From Triticum aestivum (taxonomy: Eukaryota; Streptophyta; Magnoliopsida; Poales; Poaceae), in NCBI RefSeq assembly GCF_018294505.1, contig NC_057801.1, positions 845,811,472 to 845,875,471 on the forward strand: a stretch of 64,000 bases of DNA, given 5' to 3'. The position numbers were made by a program, and so were the translations under genes. Under the pieces are notes generated by a model. It did no database searches. It worked only from the letters and a program-made list of their open reading frames with translations, and was not told the DNA's origin. Of the stretch, positions 32,180 to 45,745 are shown one piece after another (the stretch's first letter is position 1; each line of letters begins with the position of its first letter).

Positions 32180-34640
32180 TGGTCCACCTGCCATGGAGCT
32201 AGTCAATATTCGCTGAATAATCTCACCTTAAAAAAGGAACTTTTCCATAATTACAGTTTCAACTCAGTAAATACAAAACAATTTATTATACTGATAATAA
32301 GGCAGACAGATGCAGTGGCAGTGACCGCTAAAATCTCAGGATAGCATCATGAAAGGCATAGTACATCATTGTTTTATTAATCCTCGCCTCGGCGAATGCA
32401 AACAGGACATGAGCTATCATTTAAAAAAATGGCAGAGGGGCAAATACATGGTGAAGAACCAAGTAACAAATGGTCATGCAGCGATCACCACATTACATAT
32501 GTCTTATTAGATTAAGGTGCTTACAACAATAAGCCATCAACAAATATATGAAAAACGCTGAGGTGCTGCCAAGATCACACGCCTTCTTGAGGATCCCACT
32601 TTGCAAAAGGTGAACTCCAAGTAAGTTCCAAGTGGTGAATTCAACGTTCGGAGCGATCGCGGTCCACCTGCCATGCAGTTAGTCAATATTCGGTGAACAG
32701 TCTTATCTAAAAAAAGGGAACTTTTTAATAATGACAGTTTAAACTCAGTAAATACAAAATGATTTCTTATGTTGATAATAAGACATGTGCTGGCCAATGG
32801 TTGGAAAATTGAAATAATTCTACTACAGTGAGTTAGGTCGCTAAAATCTCAGGATCCCATCATGAATAACATAGTACATCATTGTTTTATTAATCCTAAG
32901 CGAATGCGAACAGGACAAGAAGCTCTCTTACAATAAAAAAATATGGCAAAGGGGCAAAAACATGGTGAAGAACCGAGAAACAATCGGTCATGCAGCCATC
33001 ACCGCATTACATATGTCTTAGATTCTGGTGCTTACAACAATAAGCCATCAAAAAAATATGAAAATCACTGGCACGGCAATATAAAATTTGTTTGATATAA
33101 CTGACTTGCTGCAGGGATCCGTTGATGAATTACAGCCGCCATGTACAATAAACAACAAGTGGTAGGGTAGAATATTTCTACCTCAACTAAACATGCACTA
33201 GACATCCAGCCTTTAGCAGTAGTGGCAGCGGATGATGGGTTAAAGCTGGAGGGGTTGGATCTTGGGTTGAAGGTGGCACACGCGACTGACTACGAACAGG
33301 GCTGTTGGAGCTCATTGTGAGCCTAAACAAATCAGACCAGGAGATACTAGACAAAATAACTAGCTAGCTTCCTGACTCAGAAACCAACATCAGTGTTGTA
33401 CTAAATGCAATGAAACTTTCCCCTAATAATGAACACCATATAGTTTCATCTCTATTTTTGGTACGTTTTTGCTCACGTTGTCTGGGAAACAAATAACCTG
33501 CTATAAAAGACAGCATTACCAACGCTCAAGACCATATGAATGAAATAACAACGTCAATCAAAAAGAATGATGCCTCAAGTATCATGGAGTAGATAGTAGC
33601 ACGTTTTAACTCCAAAACTAAGAAAACCCCTATCAAAAATATTAACAGCAAGCAAATAATGCATAACCACCAGACCACATATATGAACTTAAGGCAGACA
33701 TAACCAGGACCCTATAACCAAACCTAGGCCAAGTAAACTTCATAAGAAGCACAACCAGTTTATAGTGGTAAACTGAAACCATGATTATAGGCTGTGAGAA
33801 ATCAAATAAATTCAACGGCAGTGCTAACCAGGAACCCTATGATTAACCATAGCATGGGCATAAACAGGACGCGAAAACCACAACCAGGGCTTAAATAGCA
33901 TCACCACTAAAAGCAAATCACCAGAAGCAACATCTTCGTGTCGACGGCCAGCAGGGTAGAGAGGGGACAGAGGACTTACTCATCGCAGTTGTAGCCGATG
34001 CCGAATATCACGCGGCTTCTTGAGGATGCCACTTTGCAAAAGGTGAACTCCAAGTAAGCTCAAGTGGTAAAGTCAACCGTTCGGAGCAGCCACGGTCCAC
34101 CTGCCATGCAGCTAGTCAATATTCAGCGAACATTCTTGTCTAAAAAAGGGAACTTTTTCATAATTACAGTTTAAGCTAAGTAAGTACAAAATGATCTTCT
34201 TACACTGATAATAAGATAGACATATATGCAATGGCAGTGGGCAATAGTTAGAAAATGGAAATAATTTCACTAGAGCGAGTTAGACCGCTAAAATCTTAGG
34301 ATTCCATCATGAAAGGCATAGCACATCCTTGTTTTATTAATCCTCGGAGAAATGCTAACAGAACAAAATCGCTATCTTGCAATAAATTAAAAACTATCAG
34401 AGGGGCAAATAGATGGCAAATACTATCTTGCAGCCATCACCGCAATAAATATGTTTTATTTGATTCTGGTGCTTACAACAATAAGCCATAAAGAAATGTA
34501 TGAAAAGCGCTGACGCGGCAATATAAAATTGTATGATATAACTGACTAGCTGTAGGCATGCAATTGATGAACTAGAGCCGCAACGTAGAATAAACAGCAA
34601 GTGGTTGGGTAGAATAAACAAGCAGGGCTGGTGGATCTCG
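32180..34640. repeat. Degenerate tandem array, copy 2 (partial)
   Basis: Only the Y part of the array is present, because the duplication breakpoint lies inside an array unit (at TGGTCCACCTGCC). It includes the 12 bp replacement of 156 bp at 32557-32568. GAGAGGGGACAG occurs once, near 33959. Confidence 0.85.
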
Positions 34641-34715
34641 GTGTAGTTCAACCGATACTTTGTTAATTTCTCACTTGGATCGATCGATTTGCTGGTCTAG
34701 ACAGATTTAGGGGAA

Positions 34716-34955
34716 ATGCACAGCGAAAATCATATGAGATCAAAGTTTGAGTTTTCACACGTCCAATATAGTGCAGCAAGCAAATTGGACATAACAAGTG
34801 AGGAGGAGGAATTTGATGAATCTCTACTCATTGCATTTGAAGATATGAAACCTACTCGTACTAGTGTACATCCCCCCCAATCCTCATTACACACGGCCAA
34901 TCTTGTTGATCCAGTTTCTAGTGTGTCCAACAAATCAAAATCAAAATCAAAATGA
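34716..34955 (+). CDS. Small acidic hypothetical protein, 79 residues, Y2
   Basis: This is the open version of the frame broken at 14848. It has an acidic middle (SEEEEFDESLLIAFED), then SVHPPQSSLHTANLVDPVSS and a Ser/Lys tail (NKSKSKSK) before TGA. A basic tail after an acidic segment is the only notable feature; there is no signal peptide or membrane segment. It could be a gene fragment or an exon rather than a whole gene. Transcription is unknown. Confidence 0.35.
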   Translation: MHSENHMRSKFEFSHVQYSAASKLDITSEEEEFDESLLIAFEDMKPTRTSVHPPQSSLHTANLVDPVSSVSNKSKSKSK

Positions 34956-35066
34956 GGAAGGAACCGATCTCCACCAACCAACAAGGCACAAGGCGTGAGA
35001 TTTAATTAATCCACCAGACCAGAGGCGCAGGCAGCACCAGCAGCGAACGAACCTAGCGAGAACGGA

Positions 35067-35094
35067 GGAAGGAAGGAAGGAAGGAAGGAAGGAA
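35067..35094 (+). repeat. (GGAA)n microsatellite, Y2
   Basis: A shorter GGAA run than in Y1, preceded by GAACGAACCTAGCGAGAACG, which Y1 lacks. Confidence 0.95.
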
Positions 35095-35099
35095 ACCAA

Positions 35100-35530
35100 A
35101 TGAGGGAAGGTGGGCGGGCGAGAGAGTAGCTGCGTGGTGCAAATCGCGGAGCAGGTGGAGGAAGAGGAAGCTCCATGGCAGTCGGGCGCGGAACCGCCCG
35201 GACGAGCAGAGCACAAGGAAGCTGCATCCCCGTCGAGTACCTTGGATTGACGGCCGCGTCGTTGGAGGCCATGTCCCGGCGCGCGCTGGCCGTCGAGGCC
35301 CTGGGCTACCGTGGCGGATCTGGGCCGCCGCCGCCGCCGCCTGACCTCTTCTCTTCTCTTCTCTTCTCTTCTCTTGTGATGAGAGGGGAGGGGAGGAGGA
35401 GGAGGAGAGGGTGGGGGCGGCGGCGATGAGGGAGAGGAAGAGGGAGAGGGCGGAGGCCATGGCCGGCGGCGATGTGGGGAGGGAGGGGAGGAACGGAATG
35501 AATGAATGAATGAATGAATCGAGGCGCTGC
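35100..35530. other. G+C-rich, microsatellite-rich block, Y2
   Basis: Counterpart of 15220-15640, with (CTCTT)n at 35346-35375 and (GAAT)n at 35495-35519. It has a small insertion of GGGAGG-type sequence near 35480. Coding status is as uncertain as in Y1. Confidence 0.4.
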
Positions 35531-35542
35531 GTCGTTTGGGGA

Positions 35543-35593
35543 TTCTTTTCTTTTCTTTTCTTTTCTTTTCTTTTCTTTTCTTTCCTTTCCTTG
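35543..35593 (+). repeat. (TTTTC)n microsatellite, Y2
   Basis: Same pentanucleotide run as in Y1, with the same decayed TTTCC end. Confidence 0.95.
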
Positions 35594-36491
35594 TGAGTGA
35601 ATGAAAAGAAAAGAATTGATAGTTTTGCTGCTTGCTTGCGATTGGTCAATCACCCCATCCCACGGATTGCTCTCCGATCCCGCCTCCCTTGGGCCGATCC
35701 GACGGCCCTTATTGATTGACCAGTATGTACCAAGTAGAATTAATTTAATAATTAATACGTATACACGTGCACACACACACAAAGACTAATGGCGCTCATC
35801 CGCTGCATTCACGCAAACAAGTTCTGGACTGATGTTAAGGATCGGTTTGATCTTCATTTACCGAGGCTAGATCCATCGATATCTTGCTGGATAAGATGTT
35901 TTCAGATGGTGATAGATGCAAGATCATCCCCATTTATTAATTATACAGTTTACTCTTTGGTCTTGTCGCAATCGGTGATCGTGATGGGTATGATCCGGTG
36001 CAGGCGATTAAATGGGTGCATGAAATGTTATCCCTGCTCCCTGAACTTAAAATAAGGGCGAAGGATACATACAACATGCCGATCCCTTGTTTTTTGAACC
36101 AGGAGAGCAATCCGAATTAGATTTGGCTGGATGAAGACGTCGGTGGGACAATGGTGAGGCCACGATATCCTGCTTGGGTTAAAAAAAAACAAATTCAAGT
36201 CTCGATCACCATAAAAAAGAAAGGAAAAGAGTTCCAAAATAACTCACATAGGATTTGTTTTGGATCCAAGTCAAAACGCGATCGACGATCCATGAGTTTT
36301 TTTGTGAAAAGGAAAAAAGGTTCATTGGACGCACCATCTCAAAGCTTGGCTCATACGTCCCCTCCCCTCAAAACAACAAAAAAAAAACTTGGCTCGTACG
36401 TCCAATTGATTAAAAAAAATGTTCATTGGACGCACCATCTCAAAATTTGGCTCGTACGTCCAACTCATACAGAAAAGTTTGTTTGCATGAA

Positions 36492-36749
36492 AGTAGGAGC
36501 GGGAGGTGTAGCCCGGTTTCATCCGGCGTTCTTCGGGGCTTGAGGAGTCTTAGACCCATTCATTGCTGAAGTTTTGGCTCTTCGAAAAGGGGCGGTGTTT
36601 TGCCCACACAGCTTTTGTGGATACTCACATGTGATAAGAGAGATGGACTGATCGGAGTTAGTCTACCTTTGGAACTCGAACAACAATTCTCGCTCAATTG
36701 CACAGCTAGCACCGCGGCCTCCTTTTTTCTCAACTCACGCAAACTGAGC
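36492..36749 (+). pseudogene. Decayed plant RNase H fragment, Y2
   Basis: Same fragment as at 16603, with the same stops and the DPFIAEVLALR start at 36553. The decay therefore came before the Y duplication. Confidence 0.7.
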
Positions 36750-37318
36750 GTTGGCAGCCAGCGGCACCCATGGCTCTGGTGTGCTCATCGCTCTTTTGCG
36801 TTGGTATGCTCACGAGCACCGCTGCTCTTTCGCGGGATAGGAGCTCCGAGGACGACGACGCGTCTGTCATTTCCTCTTACCATTAATTCCTCCGGCCAGA
36901 ACCATTGTGCGGTATGCATCTTACGGTTGATTTGGTCATCAGCTCGTATTTACTTTACTTGCCCAAGCTTTTGACTCTCGATTTCTTCCTCCCCCAAAAG
37001 TATCAGGTGACTTGGGTTATAACCGAACAGAACCGAACCAAACCGATTTGTTGGTGCACCGAACTGTCGGGCTTGGAGGACGCGGTATGTTGCATGGTTT
37101 ACTGTGATTTGTTGTCGTGCAAGGTCGTTGGTGGGTGCGAAGGAATAGTTTCTAAATAATAGGGTGTACGTAGTTATCCTTTGACGCGTGAGTTTAATGT
37201 ATACAGCTCAGCGCATACCCAATCGTATCTCATTGCCAATCACCAGTTTTAATGTACGTAGCCCAGCGAAGAAGGGATTCCTCTCCGGACGCTTTGCTAG
37301 CCACCGAACAAGCGAGCA

Positions 37319-38331
37319 ATGGCGGCGCCCAACCGGAGAGGTGGCAGCGGCCGGAAGAAGATCGTCATTCGCCGGATCGAGCAGGAGGATGCCCGGTTCG
37401 TCTGCTACTCCAAGCGCCGCCAGGGGTTCTTCAGCAAGGCCACGGATCTGGCGGTCCTGACCGGCGCCCAGGTGGCCGCCCTCGCCTTCTCTCCCCGCGG
37501 CAGGGCCTTCTCCTTCGGCCACCCCTCCGTCGACTCCGTCGTGGAACGCTTCCTGGCGGGGGAGGCTGCGGGGGCTGGCACGAGGGAGGAGGGCGCTGCC
37601 GACGACCGCTTGCTCACGGGGGAGGGCGCTGCCGGCGAAGACGAGAAGCTCGAGAAGCTGCAGCAGGAGTTCGACGAGCTGCGCACGGAGCTGGCCGAGT
37701 TGAAGAAGCGGACCAAGCGCACGGACAAGGCCATGGCGAAAGAGCGCTCTGCGGGGGACCAGATAGCGGCTTGGTTCGACCCCAAGGCGCGCGACATGGG
37801 AGACGAGGACATGGCGGCCTTCTTCGCCGCGCTGATGCAGATGAAGGACGCGTCTCCGATCGCGCCAACCAGGTTCTGCTCGAGGCGATGCACGCCCACA
37901 TGAGCCGCATGGCGGAGGTGGCCCCGCCGCCGCCGCCCCGGATCTTCGGTGGCAGCTCCTTCGAGTACGGTAGCAGCAGCGGCACCGCCAACGACGGGAT
38001 GGAGTTGCAGTTTCTGGCGCCTCCGCCACAGGAGCAGGGGTTCGAGGCCGCGATGGATATGCAGCAGATGGTGATGGCGCCGCTGCCTCCGTCTCAGGTG
38101 GTCGCCGCCTGGATGGATGTGCAGGAGATGCCTCCGCCGCCGTGGTTGGCCGCCGGGATAGATACGGAGCAGATGCAGATGACGATGCCTAAGCCGCCGG
38201 GGTTCGACGCAGGGCTAGACAAGGAGATAGATCAATGGCTTGATGTGATGCTGCCGCGTACGGAGTTCACTGCCGGGATGGAGACGGTGCAGCAGGGGCT
38301 CCATCAACCCAACGCCGGCTTCCCGTACTGA
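37319..38331 (+). pseudogene. Type I (M-alpha, AGL62-like) MADS-box gene with a frameshift, copy 2
   Basis: I see no base difference from the copy at 17430-18442, and it carries the same missing base after GCG at 37850-37852. The first frame ends after 194 residues and the C-terminal part continues in the next frame to TGA at 38329-38331. Because both copies share the lesion, it arose before the Y duplication, or was spread by conversion, or is a shared assembly error. The MADS domain (residues about 11-78) and coiled coil are complete in the truncated product. The flanking 5' sequence, including CCAAT motifs within 110 bp of the start, is also duplicated, so both copies would have the same promoter. 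Confidence 0.9.
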
Positions 38332-39622
38332 GAGCCCGAGTCCAGTGCATATGGACACTAGTTTCGTATGCCTAGTTTACATATGCATCTTCTACTTAAG
38401 TCTTCGCGTTAATCTATTTTTTTTTTTGATTTGAAATGAAGTCGTCGCGTCAATCTTTGGTACATGCTCTGCATCTACCCTGGATCTGGACGAAATTAAA
38501 TATTTCGTCAATATTTTTATTTGGCCATTTCCTTTCCTTATCATGCATTAATGGGTTGTAATCTGTATTGCACCGATATGAATGAAATACAAAGGTCGAT
38601 CTGTGCTGGATACATCTATCTATTAATTACTGTGTATACTATTACTAAAATAAGGGACAAACGAGCCATAACATGCACTCACATGATCTACAATTTTGAC
38701 ACCGTTTAACAGAATTTTTAAAGGCTGAGATTTAAAAGATTCAAAAATTACATACGACTATATTTGGTACAAACAAGTCACGTCAGAGGAGGTACATCCA
38801 TATGACATATGTATATGCAAATAAAAACTATACATGCAAAAACCGCATGGGGCATGTGGTTACCAAATTCAAAATCCGTAATACAATACATGTGCAATTT
38901 TTTTTAAAAAAGATACCAACATGCAACATGAACTACACCCGGACTCTCGCCTGTAGCATGGCAGCCAACAAAACACACTCATCTTGGCATCGGGCCATGA
39001 ACCAAGACGCCCAAACGTCCAAGAAAGCTAAAGTGCAGCACGCCTAAAAAATTATACAGGCCAGCGATACTTGCACGTATGAAAGTCAACTAGAAGTACT
39101 ATATACTTCAATAGACATGTCTCGTCTATTAGGCAAAAATATTTTGCCCGATAGATTAGGATCATGAGTATGAGAAACAAAAAAGGCTGTGAACATACAA
39201 ATAAATGGAGATATTTGAAATACAAATAAAAGTACAGGCCTTCAAAGAAAAGATAGACTGAGGTGTCAGCATGCAATGATTACAAACTACGCAGCGTTAA
39301 ATGTTTATAAATAAAAACACAAGAACTGATGCATAAATCTAAATATCAACAGGAATATATGTCACTAATTCTTAATAAGATATAATCAAAATCGACGTAT
39401 CTTAAAAATACACGATCTCTTGATTCTAATATAAAGGTTGAGATTAAAAGATAAACAAAAGTATTCATGACTTTAATCAGTGAGCAACGGTCACACACAA
39501 AAAGGATCGCATACATAGGCATCGAGAAATTAGCCATTTGGGTTTGCATCTATGTGGCACATATAGACAAGGAAAGGCCTACCGGTAAAAAAGGGAAATA
39601 CTTTTGCTTAGGCATATATGTT
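38332..39622. other. 3' flank of MADS copy 2, nothing recognised
   Basis: Counterpart of 18443-19734, with one T fewer in the T-tract and a few substitutions. Confidence 0.5.
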
Positions 39623-39859
39623 CTCCCTCGGTTGTTTTTACTCCACTTATTCCGAAGCCAAATTTTGTAAAGCTTGAATATATTTATAGGAAAAATATCA
39701 AGATCTACAATACCAAATAAATATAATATGACAAATTTATTCCACAATGGATCTAATGATGTCAATTTTGTATTTATTTTTTCGTATAAAAGTTAGTCAA
39801 ACATTGAAGAGTTTGACTTGAGACAAGCTCATATTCAGAGTAAAAAGAAACTGAGGGAG
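39623..39859. mobile_element. Decayed Stowaway-like MITE, Y2
   Basis: Counterpart of 19735-19971, with the same CTCCCTCGGT and ACTGAGGGAG ends. Confidence 0.75.
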
Positions 39860-40229
39860 TACATAATTTTGCATGAGGTCTATAGAAACTCCGCAAGGCC
39901 AGCAGTAATAGGAAGGCAACATTACCCAAGGAAAAAATGCTGTAGAAAAAACATTCGCAAACTACATAGTGAAACAGCCACAAAAATCAACAAAAATGTC
40001 AGAGGGACAGATGCAAAGATCGCCAACCAATCATAAACACCAAAATCCAAGAAATTTGTCAGTTTGTGATAATAATTATATATGCAGTTTTATCATGTCG
40101 GTCGAGAATACGAGTTTTTTCATATTTTGTAAAATACATCCTAGATAAATCTTTTATGATGTGGATAAATAAAATGATTCATTCATATATATATAATTTG
40201 ATATATTGATTTTTTAATAATTCTGATTG

Positions 40230-40603
40230 TGTTTTATCAAGCTGCACATTCTGGCTACAATATTTCTCCTGCAATTTTTGTTGCATATTATTGACTAATG
40301 CAGAAAAATTAAATAGGATAACATTCTCTAGACAAACTACTGCCAGAGAAAACAATGACATTCGCACCACAGAGAATAACAAGTTATGACGAGGGTGAGT
40401 GAGAGAACATTTCACAAATCTCGGCAACACTCAATGATAGTTACATTGATTTACATTGGAAAGCGAGATAGAATTGGAGTATTACGAGAAGACATCGAGC
40501 ATATGGATCAGGTATGATATGGTATTCATAGAAATATGGGCAAATAAAAAAATCAAGTATAAGAAATAAATATTTACGTTTTCTCTAAAATTCCAAAAAA
40601 TCT
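40230..40603 (+). repeat. 374 bp direct repeat, copy A, Y2
   Basis: Here GAATAACAAG matches copy B, while Y1 copy A has GAATAGCAAG. That G is therefore a private change in Y1. Confidence 0.85.
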
Positions 40604-40900
40604 TTGTGGATAGAATCAAGGGATGAGAAGGACTGGAATAGCGAAATGACCCTTTTCGCATTATGAGAGATAATATTTTTTTTGCATTATGGGACACATA
40701 CCATGACCCTTTTCGTCCTTCACCATCACACACCATTGTACTTGCCAACAACTTCATACAAAAAGGAATTGAATTTGCGCCAAAATCTAATTTTATTGTC
40801 CCGAGATGTAAATGTTGTTCATATTATCCTAGATGAATGCAACAACGAGTAATATATATCAAGTATAGCTGCACAAATGCGCGGGTCACACTGCTATATA

Positions 40901-41133
40901 TATGCAAATTCCTTCATGTTTTTCCGTGAATCAGAATCTTTCCTTTCTTAGGGGAATCATAATCTTACCTGTTAAGTCGTTCTTATTCACACAAATATCG
41001 TCCTTTGGACCATACAAATATTAGGTCCAACATCACATCCGACAACACAAGAACTTATTACCTAAGAAACAGCCAGTAAACCATGCCAATGGAACGTCAG
41101 ATATTTAACGCCCCCTGCCTCGCTATGTTAGGT
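40901..41133 (+). repeat. 233 bp direct repeat, copy A, Y2
   Basis: Counterpart of 21012-21244; partner at 45371-45603. Confidence 0.8.
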
Positions 41134-41255
41134 ACATGTATCCTTTGGATCGTCCATCCTTACGCAATCGGTCGTCTAGTGACCTCATATCATTGAGTTA
41201 GCAATCCTATCCTATCCTGGTGCACACAAATTTTCTCTCTCACAAAACTAGTTTT

Positions 41256-41369
41256 ATTTTCTGCTCTTGGAATGTACTACGTGGCCAAGGCCAACCTCCT
41301 AAGTATGCCAATGACCTCTTCAAATTAATCTCTACAAATCCTCACGCTACGTTCATCCAAGATTTTTTT
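41256..41369 (+). pseudogene. LINE ORF2 endonuclease N-terminal fragment, Y2
   Basis: Counterpart of 21367-21480, with the same WNVLRGQGQPPKYAND reading and the same loss of the active-site Glu. Confidence 0.7.
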
Positions 41370-41606
41370 TACCTTGTTTGAAGCTACAAAATCCTTTCTA
41401 CCTTCTTGACTAGATATCACCGAGATGATGATATGGTGCAAGATCAACCATAGCATAGAGAAGAAATTTATAGTTCCATCCTGCGATTCGCCCTCGCATC
41501 ACTCTCTGTAGGCCATTCAAGGGCGATTAGGATTTTGTCATTGTGGCACGCTCCTCCAACCCTCTTCTTCTTGTCGGCTACAGGGCATCCACCAGAAGAG
41601 CCTATT

Positions 41607-41980
41607 TGTTTTATCAAGCTGCACATTCTGGCTACAATATTTCTCCTGTAATTTTTGTTGCATATTATTGACTAATGCAGAAAAATTAAATAGGATAACA
41701 TTCTCTAGACAAACTACTGCCAGAGAAAACAATGACATTCGCACCACAGAGAATAACAAGTTATGACGAGGGTGAGTGAGAGAACATTTCACAAATCTCG
41801 GCAACACTCAATGATAGTTACATTTATTTACATTGGAAAGCGAGATAGAATTGGAGTATTACGAGAAGACATCGAGCATATGGATCAGGTATGATATGGT
41901 ATTCATAGAAATATGGGCAAATAAAAAAATCAAGTATAAGAAATAAATATTTACATTTTCTCTAAAATTCCAAAAAATCT
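41607..41980 (+). repeat. 374 bp direct repeat, copy B, Y2
   Basis: Counterpart of 21718-22091, again abutting the RT fragment. Confidence 0.85.
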
Positions 41981-42239
41981 GAGCAACTTTTAGGACGGGA
42001 CAACGAATACGCACTTGCTGGGATTGAGCTTCATGCACATTTTTGTAGGTTACGAAGGTTTCGGCCACACCTTCCAAGTATGTAGATTTATCCCGTGTCT
42101 TGACTACCAAGTCATCGACATAGGCCTCCACATTACGCCTGATCTGAGGGCTAAGACAATTCTCATGGTGCTTTCGTACAAGTAGCCCATGTTTTTCAAT
42201 CTGAAAGGCATGCATACGTAGCAGAAAGTCATTACTCCC
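41981..42239 (-). pseudogene. Gypsy reverse transcriptase fragment, Y2
   Basis: Counterpart of 22092-22350, with the same YVDD box and frameshift. Confidence 0.85.
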
Positions 42240-42508
42240 AATGGGATAAGCAAATGAAACATATTTAATTTCATATTTATGACAATCAACTCATTCAACA
42301 ATTTACTCATAAGATATAAGTGAAGCGCACGAGTAAATGACAAACTAGTCCAAAAAGATATAAGTGTAGAACAAAGAGTAGCTAAATAATTATGTAACTA
42401 TATGAAGACTCTCTCTCATTTAAGAATTTCAGATCTTGGTATCGTATTCAAACAGCAAGCAAAAATAAAATAAAATGACAATGCAATGATAACACAACTC
42501 ATGTGAAG

Positions 42509-43680
42509 AAGCAAAAAACTTAGGCTCAACCGATACTAACCGATAGTTGTTGAAGAAGAAAGGTGGGATGCCTACCGGGGCATCCCCAAGCTTAGATGCT
42601 TGAGACTTCTTGAAATATTATCTTGGGGTGCCTTGGGCATCCCCAAGCTTAAACTTTTGTGTCTCCTTAATTCCTCTCATATCATGGTTTCTCTTTTTAT
42701 CAAAAGCTTCATCCACACCAAACTCAACAAGAACTCGTGAGATAGGTTAGTATAAACCAATGCAAAACCTTATCATTTTCTACTGTAACAAATCACTAAA
42801 ATTATTATTCAACATTGCATACTAAATGCCTCTGCATATTCAATACTCCTATCCTCAAATATAATCATTAAACAAGGAAACATATGCAAACAATGCAACT
42901 ATAAAAGCAATCTGTCAAAACAGTATAGTCTGTAAAGAATGCAAGATTCATCATACTTCCCGAACTCCAAAATTATGAAAGAAAATTCTCACTGTGATAA
43001 ATTTATCAGATGTCAATATTCAAAAAGTTTCAACATTATATCATTTTCTGACTTTTCTAGGGAATTTTTGCAACAGCGGTAAACTTCCTGTTTTCAAACA
43101 GCAACATGTATACTAGCAAAATAAGCATGGTAAAGGCCATCCTTGACATTTTTATTGAAACTAAAGATGAAAAACATTATTCTAAATAATATCAAGCATA
43201 TACTAACAAAATAAAATGACGCTCCAAGCAAAACACATATCATGTGGTGAATAAAAATATAGCTCCAAGTAAAGTTACCGATGAACGAAGATGAAAGAGG
43301 GGATGCCTTCCGGGGCATCCCCAAGCTTAGGCTTTTGGTTGTCCTTGAATATTGTCTGGGGGTGCCTTGGGCATCCCCAAGCTTAGGCTCTTGCCACTCC
43401 TTATTCCATAGTCCATCGAATCCTTACCCAAAACTTGAAAACTTCACAACACAAAACTTAACAGAAAACTCGTAAGCTCCGTTAGTATAAGAAAATAAAA
43501 CCACCACTTAGGTACTGTAATGAACTCATTCTAAATTCATATTGGTGTAATATCTACTTTATTCCAACTTCTCTATGGTTCATACCACTTAATACTAGCC
43601 ATAGATGCATCAAAATAAGCAAACAACACATAGAAAACAGAATCTGTCAAAAACAGAACAGTCTGTAGTAATCTGTATCA
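42509..43680. repeat. Abundant Triticeae repeat with GCATCCCCAAGCTTA motifs, Y2
   Basis: Counterpart of 22620-23790. It has one extra base after the last motif (GGCTCTTGCC against GGCCTTGCC in Y1). Confidence 0.7.
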
Positions 43681-43715
43681 AAATCGCCAGAAACGCCACT
43701 CCGAGCAGTATTCTA

Positions 43716-44815
43716 GAATTTCTGAGACTACCGGACTACTCTCCTTCCCCACCTGACCCTCCCCCACCCCACCCCCACCCCACCCCACCTACCCCTCCCC
43801 CCTCGTCCTCACTGGGCTCTCCGGCGACGCCTCCCGCCTTGGCTGCAGGGCAGGTTTCGTCGGCGACACCGCGTCCCTCGCGCCCTACGGTCCTCGGAGC
43901 GACTCGGGGCCTGACCGAGTTCCTTCACCCCAGGCGGTAGGTATGATTTTCTGCAGAAGGGGTGGGGATTGGGGCTGCACTGGAGGAGGCGGAGGGCGGG
44001 GGACGGGGAGCGGCGGCGGTCGGTGGCCGACAAGATGAGTGCAGCGGGAGACCGAGATGTGGCGCAGATGCGGAGATCCAAGCCCTGGTGTTCGCGAGGA
44101 ACCAAGCAGAGAGAAATCTGTGCGATGCCAAAAGGACTCTGGCTCTACATGCAATGTCGAGGACCGATGCAAACGAGCAAGAGAGGATTTTCGCCATGGC
44201 GCCAGTGTTGACGGTGGATCTGATTTTGCTGTGGGCGGAGAGGGAAGCATGCTCAACATCAACAGTACAGAGGGCGAAGTGGAGATTGTTCAGAAGGGAT
44301 TGAGTGGGGATCGGACTGGGGAAATTGGGATTTGAGTCCTGGATCCCAACCGTGAGGAGAATCTAGGGAGTTCATTGCCATTGCTGGTGCTTCGCGAGCA
44401 CGGGGAAGAACTTGGTCAGGAGGGATCTGCGCCCAGGTGACTTACAAGCGGGCCCCGCTATCTGTGAGTGGGAGGAGGTGGATGCCACCTACTTTGGACA
44501 GCTGTGGGGGGAGCATATATCAACACCCTCCCCTCCACAAACCGTGCGGCGCGGCGACCATAAGAAGATGGCGAGCCCTAGAGCAGGGGGAGCCACAGTC
44601 TGGATACGTAGGGATCTGTGGGAGGAGAAGAAATTCTGGCCTGAGGATTGTTTTCCAGCGGCTGATAGAGATTTGAGATACAGAGATCCGATCGTTTTCA
44701 GCTGCTCCGCCTCAGATTCCAGAGGGTTGAGTTTTTCTAGAGATTTGCGGGAGAAGAAGGAGATGGCAGCTGAGTCGTCTCTTTCATATCAATACAAATA
44801 TAGTATATACTAGTC
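43716..44815. other. G+C-rich block of unknown nature, Y2
   Basis: Counterpart of 23826-24925, including the quadruplex-capable C-tract at 43755-43802. It is nearly identical, so comparison with Y1 gives no test of coding constraint. Confidence 0.4.
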
Positions 44816-45370
44816 ATCTACCCGTGCAGCCGCACAACCTAGATTCTATAGGGATACATAGTTATGAAGTAAATTTATTTATGTGTGGTGCAAGTATTTA
44901 AATTTCAGATATCATATGAATGGACAAATGCTAAGTTATTCAAACAATCATAAATAATAAACACATGTATTTTAACCTTCATTATAGGGAAGAGTACATA
45001 TGTGTTCCCATCCACATTGTGCAAACTACCATTGTTTATGTGAATGAAGCCGTCATGTCCTAGTCCCGAGATAAACCTCCTTACAAAGTTTATGCCACTT
45101 ACTAAGGGATGGAGAGATTATTAATTCATTCAAGCTATATGGCAAGATACACATCTTCCGGTCTTATTTGATATGCATTGTAGCAAATATACATACACCT
45201 ACCACTCAATAAAATTTGAAATGTGAGAGGTATAAGTTCCATGGTTTTTTTTTTCAAACATGGTGTATATGTCAAATATTTGCGTATACAAAATTATTAG
45301 AAGAGTTGGAGTTGGGAGCATACGTGTTCCATTTAGTGTTGGATTTCATTATTTGTGTTATACAAATATC

Positions 45371-45603
45371 TATGCAAAATCCTTCATGTTTTTCCGTGAA
45401 TCAGAATATTTCCTTTCTTAGGGAATCATAATCTTACCTATTAATTCATTCTTATTCACACAAATATCGTCCTTTCGACCATACAAATGTTAGGTCCAGC
45501 ATCACATCCGACAACACAAGAACATTATTACCTACGAAACAGCCAGTAAACCATGCCAATGGAACATCAGATATTTAACGCCCCCTGTCTCGCTAAGTTA
45601 GGT
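45371..45603 (+). repeat. 233 bp direct repeat, copy B, Y2
   Basis: Counterpart of 25480-25712. Confidence 0.8.
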
Positions 45604-45745
45604 CCTGCCAGTGATTCAATACATACAAAGCCTGTTTCACATAAATTATGAACTTGTGAAAGCATGGTATAAGCATAAATATATATTCCGGCCGGACCAG
45701 CTACACATGCCACTTAATTAGACGCCCACCCACGTATATACCGAA

